Notes: a model not told the origin generated them from the sequence alone. A stretch of 64,000 bases of DNA from Pseudomonas sp. Z8(2022) (GCF_025837155.1 NZ_CP107549.1:1550001-1614000), one strand, 5' to 3'. Positions 8,054 to 17,829 are shown, counted from the first letter of the stretch. Numbers and translations: made by a program.

Positions 8054-9028
8054 ATGTCCCTCGACCCCCATCGTGGCTATGACCTGATCGGTGATATCCA
8101 CGGTTGTGCGCGCACCCTCGAACGTTTGCTCGAACGCCTGGGTTACAGCCGGCAGAGCGGTGTCTGGCGCCATCCGACGCGCATGATGATCTTCCTCGGC
8201 GACCTGATCGACCGCGGTCCGGGCATTCGTGAAGTCCTGCACCTGGTGCATGACATGGTGAGTGCCGGCCAGGCGCTGTGCATCATGGGCAACCACGAAT
8301 TCAACGCCCTGGGCTGGAGCACGCCGGCACCACCGGGGAGTGGGCGTCAGCATGTGCGCGAGCACAGCCCGCGCCACCAGCGTCTTATGCGCGAGACCTT
8401 GACGCAGTTCGAGGCTTATCCGCAGGAGTGGCGCGAATTCCTGCGCTGGTTCTACGAAATGCCCCTGTTCATTGATGCCGGGCGTTTCCGCGTCGTGCAT
8501 GCCTGCTGGGACGCCGAGCTGATCGCGCCGCTCAAGGCGCAGTTCCCTGATGGCTGCATAGATGAACACTTCCTGCAGGCGTCGGCCGTGCCGGGAAGCT
8601 TCGCCAACATGGCGCTCGATCGTCTGCTGCGTGGCACCGACATGCGTCTGCCGCACGGCCTGACCCTGACCAGCGGCGACGGCTTCACCCGTTCCTATTT
8701 CCGCACCAAGTTCTGGGAAGAGAATCCGCAGACCTACGGCGATATCGTCTTCCAGCCCGATGCATTGCCGGAGCTGGCGGCGCAGACCCCGCTGACCGAA
8801 CTGCAGAAGGACGAACTGCTCAGGTATGGCGCGCATGAGCCGCTGCTGTTCGTCGGTCACTACTGGCGGCGCGGCAAACCGGCGCCGATCCGCGCGAACC
8901 TGGCCTGCCTGGACTACAGCGCGGTGGTCGGTGGTCGTCTGGTCGCCTACCGTCTGGATCAGGAAACGCGCCTGGACGCGGGCAAGTTCGTCTGGGTCGA
9001 CGTTGACCCGCAGGAGGCTCCGCGATGA
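8054..9028 (+). CDS. Calcineurin-like metallophosphoesterase
   Basis: This 324-residue protein has the complete metal-binding set of the family in order: GDIHGC near the N-terminus, GDLIDRGPG, MGNHEFN, and a late GHYW histidine. It probably acts in the cytoplasm on a nucleotide or phosphoprotein; bacterial relatives include ApaH and PrpE-like enzymes, but the substrate is not decided here. ATG directly abuts the nadK stop, implying translational coupling and possibly a link to nucleotide metabolism. The 3' end overlaps the next start by 4 bp. Confidence 0.85.
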   Translation: MSLDPHRGYDLIGDIHGCARTLERLLERLGYSRQSGVWRHPTRMMIFLGDLIDRGPGIREVLHLVHDMVSAGQALCIMGNHEFNALGWSTPAPPGSGRQHVREHSPRHQRLMRETLTQFEAYPQEWREFLRWFYEMPLFIDAGRFRVVHACWDAELIAPLKAQFPDGCIDEHFLQASAVPGSFANMALDRLLRGTDMRLPHGLTLTSGDGFTRSYFRTKFWEENPQTYGDIVFQPDALPELAAQTPLTELQKDELLRYGAHEPLLFVGHYWRRGKPAPIRANLACLDYSAVVGGRLVAYRLDQETRLDAGKFVWVDVDPQEAPR

Positions 9029-9879
9029 CGACAGTTGTGGTGTTGCGCTTGCCGCTGGATACCGACCTGAGCGGTTTCGTCGCTCTGTTGCAGCGCCTAC
9101 GTGTGCCGCACCGTGTGGCGGAAGAGGGCGGGCAGCAGGTGCTCTTTGTGCCGGGTGAGGAACTCGCTGAACAGGTGCGTGAGCTCTACTCCCGTTATCC
9201 GCAGGGCGACGCTGGAACCCAGTTGCCACGCCCCCAGGCTCCGGCGCGCGAGAGTTTCCTGGTGCAGTTGTGGCGCAGTCCGGTGACGGCCCTGATGCTG
9301 GTGAGCACCTTCATCGTGTTTGCGGTAACCCTGGCGGGCGAGAATTTTGCCGCCATTCGCTGGCTGAGCTTCGTCGACTTTCGTATCGACGGCGAGCGCA
9401 TTTACCTGACCTATCTGAGTGCCACGCTCGACAGCGGTCAGTGGTGGCGCCTGATCACGCCGATGCTGATCCATTTCGGCTGGCTGCACCTGGCGATGAA
9501 CAGCCTGTGGTACTGGGAGTTGGGGCGGCGCATCGAGTTTCGCCAGGGCTCCATCGGGTTGCTCGGGCTGAGCCTGCTGTTCGGTCTTGCGTCGAATTTC
9601 GCCCAGTACTGGTGGGCCGGACCTTCGCTGTTTGGTGGCTTGTCCGGGGTGCTGTATGGCCTGCTCGGGCATTGCTGGATCTACCAGCGTCTGGCGCCGA
9701 ACGCGGCCTATCGCCTGCCGCCCGGAGTTCTGGTGATGATGCTGGCGTGGCTGGCGATCTGCATGACCGGCATCTTCGAACTGCTGCAGTTCGGTGCAAT
9801 TGCCAACGCCGCGCATGTCGGCGGTCTGCTCACCGGCTGCCTGACCGGCCTGCTTGGCGGTATGCTGGCCCGACGCTGA
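9025..9879 (+). CDS. Rhomboid family intramembrane serine protease (GlpG-like)
   Basis: This is a 284-residue inner-membrane protease. The first ~75 residues form a small cytoplasmic domain like that of GlpG. Then come about six hydrophobic segments starting at TALMLVSTFIVFAVTL. The family signatures are present: HFGWLHLAMNSLWYWELG, the catalytic serine in GGLSGVLYG, and the catalytic histidine in ANAAHVGGLLTG. It overlaps the preceding phosphoesterase gene by 4 bp. It cleaves transmembrane helices of target proteins; the targets in Pseudomonas are not predictable from the sequence. Confidence 0.92.
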   Translation: MTTVVVLRLPLDTDLSGFVALLQRLRVPHRVAEEGGQQVLFVPGEELAEQVRELYSRYPQGDAGTQLPRPQAPARESFLVQLWRSPVTALMLVSTFIVFAVTLAGENFAAIRWLSFVDFRIDGERIYLTYLSATLDSGQWWRLITPMLIHFGWLHLAMNSLWYWELGRRIEFRQGSIGLLGLSLLFGLASNFAQYWWAGPSLFGGLSGVLYGLLGHCWIYQRLAPNAAYRLPPGVLVMMLAWLAICMTGIFELLQFGAIANAAHVGGLLTGCLTGLLGGMLARR

Positions 9880-9886
9880 TTCATCT

Positions 9887-9903
9887 GGCGGGTCGAGCCC
9901 GCC
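9887..9903. repeat. Short GC-rich hairpin
   Basis: GGCGGG / CCCGCC with a 5-nt loop, next to CCTACG, lies between the rhomboid and DUF1315 genes. It resembles the common 'GGGCGGG..CCCGCCCTAC' intergenic repeat of pseudomonads. No T run follows. Confidence 0.45.
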
Positions 9904-9926
9904 CTACGGTTTAACTGGAGATCTCT

Positions 9927-10190
9927 ATGTCGTCCTTTCTCGAAGCCATCGACAACATCACCCCGGAAATCTACGAGAGCCTCAAGCTGGCCGTGGAAAT
10001 CGGCAAGTGGCCCGATGGCCGCAAGCTGACTCAGGAACAGAAGGAACTGACCCTGCAGGCGATGATCGCCTGGGAGACGCAGAACCTGCCGGAGGAAGAG
10101 CGTACCGGCTACATGGGCCCGCAGGAGTGCAAGTCCAAATCCGAGCCGGTGCCCAACCTGCTGTTCAAGTCTTCGGATACCGTCCACTGA
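9927..10190 (+). CDS. DUF1315 (YeaC-like) small protein
   Basis: This 87-residue acidic, soluble protein opens MSSFLEAIDNITPEIYESLKLAVEIGKWPDGRKLT..., which is the DUF1315/YeaC pattern, including QEQKELTLQAMIAWE and PEEERTGYM. A ribosome binding site (CTGGAGATCTCT) precedes the ATG. The stop overlaps the next ATG (TGATG), so it is coupled to the DUF2797 gene. No biochemical function is known for the family. Confidence 0.85.
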   Translation: MSSFLEAIDNITPEIYESLKLAVEIGKWPDGRKLTQEQKELTLQAMIAWETQNLPEEERTGYMGPQECKSKSEPVPNLLFKSSDTVH

Positions 10191-11026
10191 TGACTGAGCT
10201 AGGACGTGGCTCGCTGAGCAAGATGAAGGCGCGTCTGGACGCGCCGGTACAGTATGCGTTCCGCCTCGGTGACGAGGAGGTGCCGGTCAACCCGCTGGTG
10301 GGCAAGAGCCTGCGTCTGGAGTACCTCGGCGCCATTCATTGCACGCACTGCGGGCGCAAGACCAAGACCAGTTTCAGCCAGGGCTACTGCTACCCCTGCA
10401 TGCAGAAACTGGCGCAATGCGACATCTGCATCATGAGCCCGGAGCGCTGCCACTTCGAGGCCGGTACCTGCCGCGAGCCGAGCTGGGGCGAGCAGTTCTG
10501 CATGACCGACCATATCGTCTACCTAGCCAACTCCAGTGGGGTGAAGGTCGGCATCACCCGCGCCAGTCAGGTGCCGACGCGCTGGATCGACCAGGGTGCG
10601 ACTCAGGCGTTGCCCATCCTGCGTGTGGCGACTCGGCAGCAGTCCGGCTTCGTCGAGGATCTGCTGCGTAGCCAGGTGGCGGACAAGACCAACTGGCGGG
10701 CGCTGCTCAAGGGCGATGCCGCGCCGGTCGACCTGGTTGCCATTCGCGAGCAGGTCCTGGATGCCTGCGCCGGGGGCATTACCGCGCTGCAGCAGCGCTT
10801 CGGCCTGCAAGCCATCCAGCCGCTGTCCGCTGCCGAAGTGCTGGAAATTCGCTATCCCATCGAGGCCTATCCAGCCAAGATCACCAGCTTCAATCTGGAC
10901 AAACAACCGCTGGCCGAAGGTACTCTGCTCGGTATCAAGGGCCAGTACCTGATGTTCGATACCGGCGTGATCAATATCCGCAAGTACACCGCCTACCAGC
11001 TGGCCGTCCACGAGATCGCCGCCTGA
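10190..11026 (+). CDS. DUF2797 protein with zinc-binding cysteines
   Basis: The 278-residue product starts at the ATG overlapping the DUF1315 stop; an ORF extension upstream has no support. A cysteine cluster in residues ~45-110 (HCTHCGRKTKT, GYCYPCMQKLAQCDIC, CRE) should bind zinc. After that, IVYLANSSGVKVGITRASQVPTRWIDQGA resembles a GIY-YIG-type core as found in DUF2797 proteins; this comparison is an inference. Neighbours DUF1315 and pepN are conserved in Pseudomonas. The function is unknown; nucleic-acid binding is plausible. Confidence 0.8.
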   Translation: MTELGRGSLSKMKARLDAPVQYAFRLGDEEVPVNPLVGKSLRLEYLGAIHCTHCGRKTKTSFSQGYCYPCMQKLAQCDICIMSPERCHFEAGTCREPSWGEQFCMTDHIVYLANSSGVKVGITRASQVPTRWIDQGATQALPILRVATRQQSGFVEDLLRSQVADKTNWRALLKGDAAPVDLVAIREQVLDACAGGITALQQRFGLQAIQPLSAAEVLEIRYPIEAYPAKITSFNLDKQPLAEGTLLGIKGQYLMFDTGVINIRKYTAYQLAVHEIAA

Positions 11027-11077
11027 CACCCGATTGCCACCGGCGCCCGATGCGCCGCAGACGAGAGGCCAAGAGCC

Positions 11078-13735
11078 ATGCGCACCGAACAATCCAAGAC
11101 CATTTACCTGAAGGACTATCAGGTTCCCGATTACCTGATCGACGAAACTCACCTGACCTTCGAACTGTTCGAGGATCACAGCCTGGTGCATGCGCAGCTG
11201 GTCATGCGGCGCAACCCGGAAGCCGGCGCCGGCCTGCCGCCGCTGGTGCTCGATGGCCAGCAGCTGGAGCTGCTGGAACTCAAACTCGACGACCGTGAGC
11301 TGGGCGAGGGCGACTACACCCTGACCGACAGCCATCTGACCCTGCAGCCGAGCGCCGAGCGCTTTGTCATCGACAGCAGCGTGCGCATCCATCCGGAGAG
11401 CAACACCGCGCTGGAGGGGCTGTACAAGTCCGGCAAGATGTTCTGCACCCAGTGCGAGGCCGAGGGCTTCCGCAAGATCACCTTCTACCTCGACCGCCCG
11501 GACGTGATGAGCAAATTCACTACCACGCTCAGCGCCGAGCAGCATCGCTATCCGGTGCTGCTGTCCAATGGCAACCCGATCGCCAGCGGCAGCGAGGAGG
11601 GCGGTCGCCATTGGGCCACCTGGGAAGACCCGTTCAAGAAACCGGCCTACCTGTTCGCCCTGGTCGCCGGTGACCTCTGGTGCGTGGAAGACAGCTTCAC
11701 CACCATGAGCAAACGTGAAGTGGCGCTGCGCATCTATGTCGAGCCGGAGAACATCGACAAGGTGCAGCACGCCATGGACAGCCTCAAACGCTCGATGAAG
11801 TGGGACGAGGAGGTCTACGGCCGCGAGTACGACCTGGACATCTTCATGATCGTCGCGGTCAGCGACTTCAACATGGGCGCCATGGAGAACAAGGGGCTCA
11901 ACATCTTCAACTCCAGCTGTGTGCTGGCCAAGGCCGAAACCGCCACCGACGCCGCTCATCAGCGCGTCGAGGCGGTGGTGGCGCACGAGTATTTCCACAA
12001 TTGGTCGGGCAACCGCGTGACCTGCCGCGACTGGTTCCAGCTGTCGCTCAAGGAAGGCTTCACCGTGTTCCGTGACAGCGAGTTCTCCGCCGACACCCAT
12101 TCGCGGGTGGTCAAGCGCATCGAGGACGTGGCCTACCTGCGCACCCATCAGTTCGCCGAGGACGCCGGCCCCATGGCCCACCCGGTGCGTCCGGATGCGT
12201 ACATGGAGATCTCCAACTTCTACACCCTGACCATCTACGAGAAGGGTGCCGAAGTGCTGCGCATGATCCACACCCTGCTCGGCCCGGAGCTGTTCCGCAA
12301 GGGTTCGGATCTGTACTTCGAGCGCCACGATGGTCAGGCCGTGACCTGCGACGATTTCGTCAAGGCCATGGAAGATGCCAGTGGCATCGACCTGACCCAG
12401 TTCAAGCGCTGGTACACCCAGGCCGGCACGCCGCGTCTGGAGGTCGTTGAGGCCCATGATGCCGTTGCGCAGACCTATAGCCTGACCTTCCGCCAGAGCT
12501 GCCCGGCCACCCCGGGGCAGAGCGAGAAGCTGCCGTTCGTGATTCCCGTGGCGCTCGGCCTGCTCGATGCGCAGGGTAATGAACTGCCGCTGCGCCTGCA
12601 GGGTGAGGCTGCAGCGCAGGGCAGCAGTCGCGTGCTGTCGGTGACCGAGGCCGAGCAGACCTTCACTTTCGAGGGTCTTGCCGAAAAGCCGCTGCCGTCG
12701 CTGCTGCGCGGCTTCAGCGCGCCGGTCAAGCTGGGTTTCCCTTACGACCGCGACCAGCTGATGTTCCTCATGCAGCATGACAACGATGGCTTCAACCGCT
12801 GGGAAGCCGGCCAGCAGCTGTCCGTGCAGGTACTGCAGGAACTGATCGGCCAGCATCAGCGCGGCGAGGCTCTGGTGCTGGATCAACGCCTGGTCAGCGC
12901 GCTGCGTACGCTGCTGGAAGACGAGACACTGGATCAGGCCATGGTCGCGGAAATGCTCTCGCTGCCGGGCGAGGCCTATCTGACCGAGATCAGCGAGGTG
13001 GCTGATGTCGAGGCCATCCACGCGGCTCGCGAGTTCGCCCGCAAGGAGCTGGCCATGGCGCTGTTCGCCCCGTTGTGGGCGCGCTATCAGGCCAACCGCG
13101 AAGTCTCCAGGGCCTCCCCGTACGTCGCCGAGGCGGCGCATTTCGCCCGCCGCAGCCTGCAGAACATCGCACTGTCCTATCTGATGCTCAGCGAGAAGCC
13201 GGAGGTGCTGGCAGCCTGCGTCGAGCAGTTCGAGAATGCCGACAACATGACCGAGCGCCTGGCCGCGCTGGCCGTGCTGGTCAACTCGCCGTTCCAGCAG
13301 GAGCGCGACAAGGCTCTGGCGATGTTCGCCGACTACTTCAGGGACGACGCGCTGGTCATGGATCAGTGGTTCAGCGTGCAGGCCGGCTGCCCGCTGCCGG
13401 GCGGCCTGGAGCGCGTACATGCGCTGATGCAGCACGAAGCCTTCACCCTGAAGAACCCGAACAAGGTACGTGCGCTGATCGGGGCCTTCGCCAATCAGAA
13501 CCTGATCAACTTTCACCGCGCCGACGGAGCAGGCTACCGCTTTCTCGCCGATCAGGTGATCACCCTCAATGCGCTCAATCCGCAGATCGCTTCACGCCTG
13601 CTGGCTCCGCTAACCCGCTGGCGCAAGTACGGCCAGGCTCGCCAGGCACTGATGAAGGCAGAGCTGGAGCGCATCCTCGCCTCTGGCGAGCTGTCCAGCG
13701 ACGTCTATGAGGTGGTGAGTAAAAGCCTGGCGTAA
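11078..13735 (+). CDS. pepN: Aminopeptidase N (M1 family zinc metallopeptidase)
   Basis: This 885-residue cytoplasmic aminopeptidase removes N-terminal residues from peptides. The exopeptidase motif GAMEN is at residues 267-271. The zinc site HEYFH is at 303-307, with the second glutamate in LKEGFTVFRDSEF. The rest matches the alanyl aminopeptidase subfamily, with the beta-sandwich after ~450 and an alpha-helical C-terminal domain. Length is normal. It ends with a good terminator, closing the nadK-to-pepN stretch. Confidence 0.97.
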   Translation: MRTEQSKTIYLKDYQVPDYLIDETHLTFELFEDHSLVHAQLVMRRNPEAGAGLPPLVLDGQQLELLELKLDDRELGEGDYTLTDSHLTLQPSAERFVIDSSVRIHPESNTALEGLYKSGKMFCTQCEAEGFRKITFYLDRPDVMSKFTTTLSAEQHRYPVLLSNGNPIASGSEEGGRHWATWEDPFKKPAYLFALVAGDLWCVEDSFTTMSKREVALRIYVEPENIDKVQHAMDSLKRSMKWDEEVYGREYDLDIFMIVAVSDFNMGAMENKGLNIFNSSCVLAKAETATDAAHQRVEAVVAHEYFHNWSGNRVTCRDWFQLSLKEGFTVFRDSEFSADTHSRVVKRIEDVAYLRTHQFAEDAGPMAHPVRPDAYMEISNFYTLTIYEKGAEVLRMIHTLLGPELFRKGSDLYFERHDGQAVTCDDFVKAMEDASGIDLTQFKRWYTQAGTPRLEVVEAHDAVAQTYSLTFRQSCPATPGQSEKLPFVIPVALGLLDAQGNELPLRLQGEAAAQGSSRVLSVTEAEQTFTFEGLAEKPLPSLLRGFSAPVKLGFPYDRDQLMFLMQHDNDGFNRWEAGQQLSVQVLQELIGQHQRGEALVLDQRLVSALRTLLEDETLDQAMVAEMLSLPGEAYLTEISEVADVEAIHAAREFARKELAMALFAPLWARYQANREVSRASPYVAEAAHFARRSLQNIALSYLMLSEKPEVLAACVEQFENADNMTERLAALAVLVNSPFQQERDKALAMFADYFRDDALVMDQWFSVQAGCPLPGGLERVHALMQHEAFTLKNPNKVRALIGAFANQNLINFHRADGAGYRFLADQVITLNALNPQIASRLLAPLTRWRKYGQARQALMKAELERILASGELSSDVYEVVSKSLA

Positions 13736-13755
13736 GACGGGGTTGGCTCTACAGG

Positions 13756-13790
13756 AAGTGTTACCGGCCTATGGCTGGTAACACTTTTTT
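13756..13790 (+). terminator. Rho-independent terminator of pepN
   Basis: A perfect 10-bp stem, AAGTGTTACC / GGTAACACTT with an 11-nt loop, is followed by a T tract ending at 13790, 20 bp after the pepN stop. Confidence 0.92.
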
Positions 13791-14209
13791 GTTACCCAAC
13801 GAAATATGCAGGCCGCTGGTTATGTGTTTGTACGCTTAAATTCGAGTGTCGTTGCTTGACAATGAGACGCTATTTGTACCCGCTAACCCGTACAAAACGG
13901 GGGGTGATTGGCATAAAACGTCGGATCGTAGGACAAAGTGCGCCACTTTTTCTGGTCTTTTGGTCAGTGGCTGATCAGTCACGAAAAGAAACCATCCAAC
14001 GGCTCTCCCACGGCTGTTTGCGCTGATACAACTGTTTGAATTGGCACCATGGTTGCAATGCCGAGCAGGACTTGACCGCGTGCAAGCTCTCGCTGGTCGT
14101 TGGAACACGTCGCTACAAAATAAAAAACAGAAGCCGTCGCCAGTACGGCATATCGCGACCCGGATACGGGATCGCTCAAAAGAATGATCTGTCCACGGAG
14201 TGAGTCTCG
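13791..14209. promoter_or_regulatory. Upstream region of the DUF1302 cassette (about 420 bp)
   Basis: No supported gene is seen here; minus-strand frames through it have atypical composition. It is AT-richer than its surroundings and contains a TTGACA at 13856-13861 that could be a -35 box. The matching -10 is not clear. CACGGAGTGAGTCTCG before the ATG at 14210 supplies the ribosome binding site. Confidence 0.35.
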
Positions 14210-16195
14210 ATGGAAATTAAGTCCCGCAAGCCCGTTCTACGTTTTGCCCCGGCCAAGGCCGGCTTTGCGTTCGCTGGTGTTCTGCCGCTGCTGGTTGCAG
14301 CTCAGGCGCAGGCGGTGGAGTTCAGCTTCGCCGACAACGAAATCACCGGCTCCATTGACACCACCATCTCCTACGGCCAGCTGTGGCGCGTACAGGGCCA
14401 GGACAAGACCAACAACGACATCAACACCAACGACGGTAACCGCAATTTCAACACTGGCCTGGTTTCCGAGGTATTTAAGATTACCTCCGATCTGGAAGCT
14501 TCGTACCAGAATTACGGGGTTTTCGTCCGTGGCACCGCGTTCTATGACACACAGATCATGGACAAGCGCAACGATTACTACGATACCAGCCTGGCTTATC
14601 AGCCGAGCCAGAACGTCCCGAAAGACGACAGCTTTACTCGTGGTACTCGCCATTCTGCTGGTCGTAATGCAGAAATCCTCGATGCCTACGTTTACGGCAA
14701 CTGGGATATCGCCAATATGCCGGTAAGTGCGCGATTTGGTAAGCAGGTATTCAACTGGGGCGAGGGTCTGTTCTACCGTGGCGGCGTGAATACTACCAAC
14801 CCAGTGGACGCTGGCAAGTTCCGTCTGCCAGGCGCAGAGGTCAAGGAAGTGCTGGTTCCGGTTGAGGCGCTGAGCTTTGCCATCGGTCTGACCGACAACC
14901 TGTCCATGGATGCCTTCTACCAGTTCAACTGGAAAGAATCGGCGATTGATCCGGTAGGTACGTTTTTCTCGGAAACAGATTTGTTCGGGGAGGGGGGGAA
15001 TACCGCTTACAACAACTTTGCGGGCACTGCTCTGGCTCCAGCTATTGCGGGCTATAACGGTTTGGCTGCCGGTCTGATGGGCGCTCCTGCCCTCGCGGGT
15101 GCACGTGCGGCTGGCATGTTTCAGAATGGCGTGAATGCATCATACGGCGATATCTTGAAAGTCGCTGATGTGACGAGTGATGTTAACGCTAAGAATGATG
15201 GCCAGTACGGCTTTTCATTCCGGTATATTGCCGAAGAATTGAACTCCACGGAATTTGGCTTCTATTTTGTTAATTATCATGCCAAAGAGCCGACCATTTA
15301 TGCTGATCTGAATGGTTATGAGGGTGTTAATTTGCAGGCCTTGGCTACTGTGTTGGGGGGAGGGGTTTTTGACCCTGCGCTTGTTCCAACTGCCGGTGGT
15401 TTGGCGACAGTTGATCTGCTAGGCTCCACCCAGGCCAAGCGCGAATATGCCGAAGATATTCGCATGTACGGCTTCAGTTTCAATACCACGATCAACGAAA
15501 CCTCGGTTTTCGGTGAACTGGCTTACCGCCCCAATCTGCCGGTCGGCATCTCGGCCACCAACGACCTGCTCGGCGATATCGTGCTTCAGGGCGCACAGCT
15601 TGCGGATACTTCTGGTATCACCGGCCCCAATGCCGGTACGGCTCTTATTTCCGGGCAGTGGGTTGGGCGTGATGGTTCGGTCAGCAACTCTCGCCGTGTT
15701 GAGGCATTCAATATCTCTGTCGGTGCGATCCATAATTTCGGCAATGTGTTGAGCTTCGATTCGCTGTTCGGTGTCGCTGAGATTGCTTCTGAGCACCTTC
15801 GCGCTGACAGTCTGAAATACCAGGCAGTTGATGGCGATCGTTGCATTGCTGGTCGCGCTAATACGTCATATTCAACAGATGCTGCTATGGCGAAACAGGA
15901 CTGTGCTTCGCGTGATGCTTATGGCTATACCTTAGTGTTGTCTGGTACTTGGAACGACGTATATGCAGGTGTGAATCTGTCGCCCTTTGCTGTTTTCAAG
16001 CACGACTTTCAGGGCAATGGTCATCAGACCGGTAACTTTATTGAAGACCGTAAGGCTTATACCGTCGGTCTACGTGCTAGCTATCTGAACAGCCTAGAAG
16101 CCGAGATTCAATACACCGAGTTCATGGGCGGTGGCCAAAGTAACTCAGGCCGTGACCGCGACAACATCGGTCTGAACGTCAAGTACTCCTTCTAA
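14210..16195 (+). CDS. DUF1302 family outer-membrane beta-barrel protein
   Basis: This 661-residue protein has a long signal peptide (basic start, hydrophobic FAFAGVLPLLVAAQAQA) and then strands of alternating aromatic and polar residues (VEFSFADNEITGSIDTTISYGQLWRVQGQ), ending LNVKYSF with a C-terminal phenylalanine as outer-membrane barrels do. The family is typically found beside DUF1329, as here. The stretch 14980-15410 has lower GC, more rare codons and small-residue-rich loops (TALAPAIAGYNGLAAGLMG), suggesting variable surface-loop sequence. It is the probable outer-membrane part of an export or uptake route with the three genes that follow. Confidence 0.85.
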   Translation: MEIKSRKPVLRFAPAKAGFAFAGVLPLLVAAQAQAVEFSFADNEITGSIDTTISYGQLWRVQGQDKTNNDINTNDGNRNFNTGLVSEVFKITSDLEASYQNYGVFVRGTAFYDTQIMDKRNDYYDTSLAYQPSQNVPKDDSFTRGTRHSAGRNAEILDAYVYGNWDIANMPVSARFGKQVFNWGEGLFYRGGVNTTNPVDAGKFRLPGAEVKEVLVPVEALSFAIGLTDNLSMDAFYQFNWKESAIDPVGTFFSETDLFGEGGNTAYNNFAGTALAPAIAGYNGLAAGLMGAPALAGARAAGMFQNGVNASYGDILKVADVTSDVNAKNDGQYGFSFRYIAEELNSTEFGFYFVNYHAKEPTIYADLNGYEGVNLQALATVLGGGVFDPALVPTAGGLATVDLLGSTQAKREYAEDIRMYGFSFNTTINETSVFGELAYRPNLPVGISATNDLLGDIVLQGAQLADTSGITGPNAGTALISGQWVGRDGSVSNSRRVEAFNISVGAIHNFGNVLSFDSLFGVAEIASEHLRADSLKYQAVDGDRCIAGRANTSYSTDAAMAKQDCASRDAYGYTLVLSGTWNDVYAGVNLSPFAVFKHDFQGNGHQTGNFIEDRKAYTVGLRASYLNSLEAEIQYTEFMGGGQSNSGRDRDNIGLNVKYSF

Positions 16196-16260
16196 TACCT
16201 ATAACCAGAAACACGCTGGGCGCTTGCGGGCGCCTGGCAACTCTTCACGGAGAATTACCC

Positions 16261-17631
16261 ATGCTGAACAAGCACAGGCTGATGGCCGTAGCCGTAGCGC
16301 TGGCGTTTTCCGCCGGTTCCGCGCTGGCTGCCGTTTCCCCGCAGGAAGCCGCCAAGCTCGGTGACACCCTGACTCCCTTCGGCGCCGAAAAAGCCGGCAA
16401 CGCCGCAGGCACCATTCCGGCCTGGACCGGTGGCATCACCCAGGCCCCGGCTGGTTACAGCCGCTCGGGCCAGCACCACGTCAATCCGTTCCCGGACGAC
16501 AAGCCGCTGTTCACCATCACCGCGGCCAACCTGAGCCAGTACGAGGCCAATCTGACCCCGGGTCAGATCGCCATGTTCAAGGCCTATCCGGAAACCTATC
16601 AGATGCCGGTGTATCAGACCCGCCGATCCGGCTCTGCGCCGCAGTGGATCTATGACAACACCATCAAGAACGCCACCAGCGCCAAGCTGGCCGATGGCGG
16701 GAACGGTTTCAGCAACGCCTATGGCGGCATCCCGTTCCCGATTCCGCAAAATGGCGTGGAAGCGCTGTGGAACCACATCGCCCGCTATCGCGGCACCTAC
16801 ATCGTGCGTCGCGCCTCGGAAGTGGCGGTGCAGCGCAATGGTTCCTACTCGCTGGTCACCTCGCAGCAGGAAGCGCTGTTCAAGTACTACCTGCAGAACG
16901 GCTCCTTCGCCGATCTGAACAACATCATGTTCTACTACCTGTCGTTCACCACCAGTCCGGCGCGTCTGGCCGGTGGTGCGACCCTGGTTCACGAGACCCT
17001 GGATCAGGTCAAGGAACCGCGTCAGGCCTGGGGTTACAACGCCGGCCAGCGTCGCGTGCGTCGTGCACCTAATCTGGCCTACGACACGCCGATCGCTGCC
17101 GCAGACGGTCTGCGTACTGCCGATGACACCGACATGTTCAACGGTGCTCCGGATCGCTATGACTGGAAACTGGTGGGCAAGAAGGAAATCTACATCCCGT
17201 ACAACAACTACAAGGTCACCAGCCCTGAGGTTAAGTACAAGGATCTGCTGCAGGTCGGTCACCTGAACCCTGCGCTGACCCGTAACGAGCTGCATCGCGT
17301 ATGGGTCGTCGAGGGTACGCTGAAGTCCGGCGCCCGCCATATCTATTCCAAGCGTACCCTGTTCCTCGACGAGGACAGCTGGCAGGCTGCGGTAGTGGAT
17401 CAGTACGACGGCCGTGGTGAGCTGTGGCGCGTTTCCATCGCCTACCTGAAGAACTACTACGACCTGCCGACCACCTGGTCTGCGCTCGATGTGTTCCACG
17501 ATCTGCAGGCGCGTCGTTACCACGTGCAGAACCTGGACAACGAAGAGAGCAACACCATCGACTTCACCCAGGCGGTTCCGGACGACGGTTATTTCAAACC
17601 GGCTGCCCTGCGTCGCCGCGGCACTCGATAA
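16261..17631 (+). CDS. DUF1329 family exported protein
   Basis: This 456-residue protein has a signal peptide (MLNKHRLMAVAVALAFSAGSALA) and mature start VSPQEAAKLGDTLTPFGAEKAGN, as in DUF1329 proteins. This family is described as having a LolB/LppX-like lipid-binding fold, so it may carry a hydrophobic cargo across the periplasm. There is no lipobox cysteine, so it should be soluble. The ribosome binding site is CACGGAGAATTACCC. It lies 65 bp after the DUF1302 gene and ends at a terminator. Confidence 0.85.
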   Translation: MLNKHRLMAVAVALAFSAGSALAAVSPQEAAKLGDTLTPFGAEKAGNAAGTIPAWTGGITQAPAGYSRSGQHHVNPFPDDKPLFTITAANLSQYEANLTPGQIAMFKAYPETYQMPVYQTRRSGSAPQWIYDNTIKNATSAKLADGGNGFSNAYGGIPFPIPQNGVEALWNHIARYRGTYIVRRASEVAVQRNGSYSLVTSQQEALFKYYLQNGSFADLNNIMFYYLSFTTSPARLAGGATLVHETLDQVKEPRQAWGYNAGQRRVRRAPNLAYDTPIAAADGLRTADDTDMFNGAPDRYDWKLVGKKEIYIPYNNYKVTSPEVKYKDLLQVGHLNPALTRNELHRVWVVEGTLKSGARHIYSKRTLFLDEDSWQAAVVDQYDGRGELWRVSIAYLKNYYDLPTTWSALDVFHDLQARRYHVQNLDNEESNTIDFTQAVPDDGYFKPAALRRRGTR

Positions 17632-17653
17632 TAATCGTGTAGCCTCAAATGAA

Positions 17654-17680
17654 GGCCGCTACAGTTGTAGCGGCCTTTTC
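17654..17680 (+). terminator. Rho-independent terminator after the DUF1329 gene
   Basis: GGCCGCTACA / TGTAGCGGCC with a 2-nt loop (effectively 4 nt) followed by TTTTC. It separates the DUF1302-DUF1329 pair from the propeller-transporter pair, so the latter may have its own promoter or depend on read-through. Confidence 0.9.
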
Positions 17681-17829
17681 GTATCAGTATGGCGAATAGG
17701 CTTCTATAACGCGGGTTCTGCCTTAACAAAACATAACGTCTCGCCGATTGTCAGGCCTTTCCGAAGCTCGCTAGGATGGGCAGCCTGCTAATCAGCAGTA
17801 CCGCCTATAACAAGAAAGGGGGAAGGTAT

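Noticed and set aside
7067..9229. A 720-residue minus-strand frame across nadK and the phosphoesterase gene
   Set aside because: It is antisense to three well-supported genes, rich in H/Q/R/G as high-GC shadow frames are, and has no recognisable domain.
10523..13516. A 997-residue minus-strand frame opposite pepN
   Set aside because: pepN on the plus strand has full catalytic motifs; the antisense frame is a by-product of high GC at third positions.
13836..14108. A 90-residue minus-strand frame in the pepN-DUF1302 gap
   Set aside because: No ribosome binding site, no recognisable pattern; the region is better read as promoter sequence.
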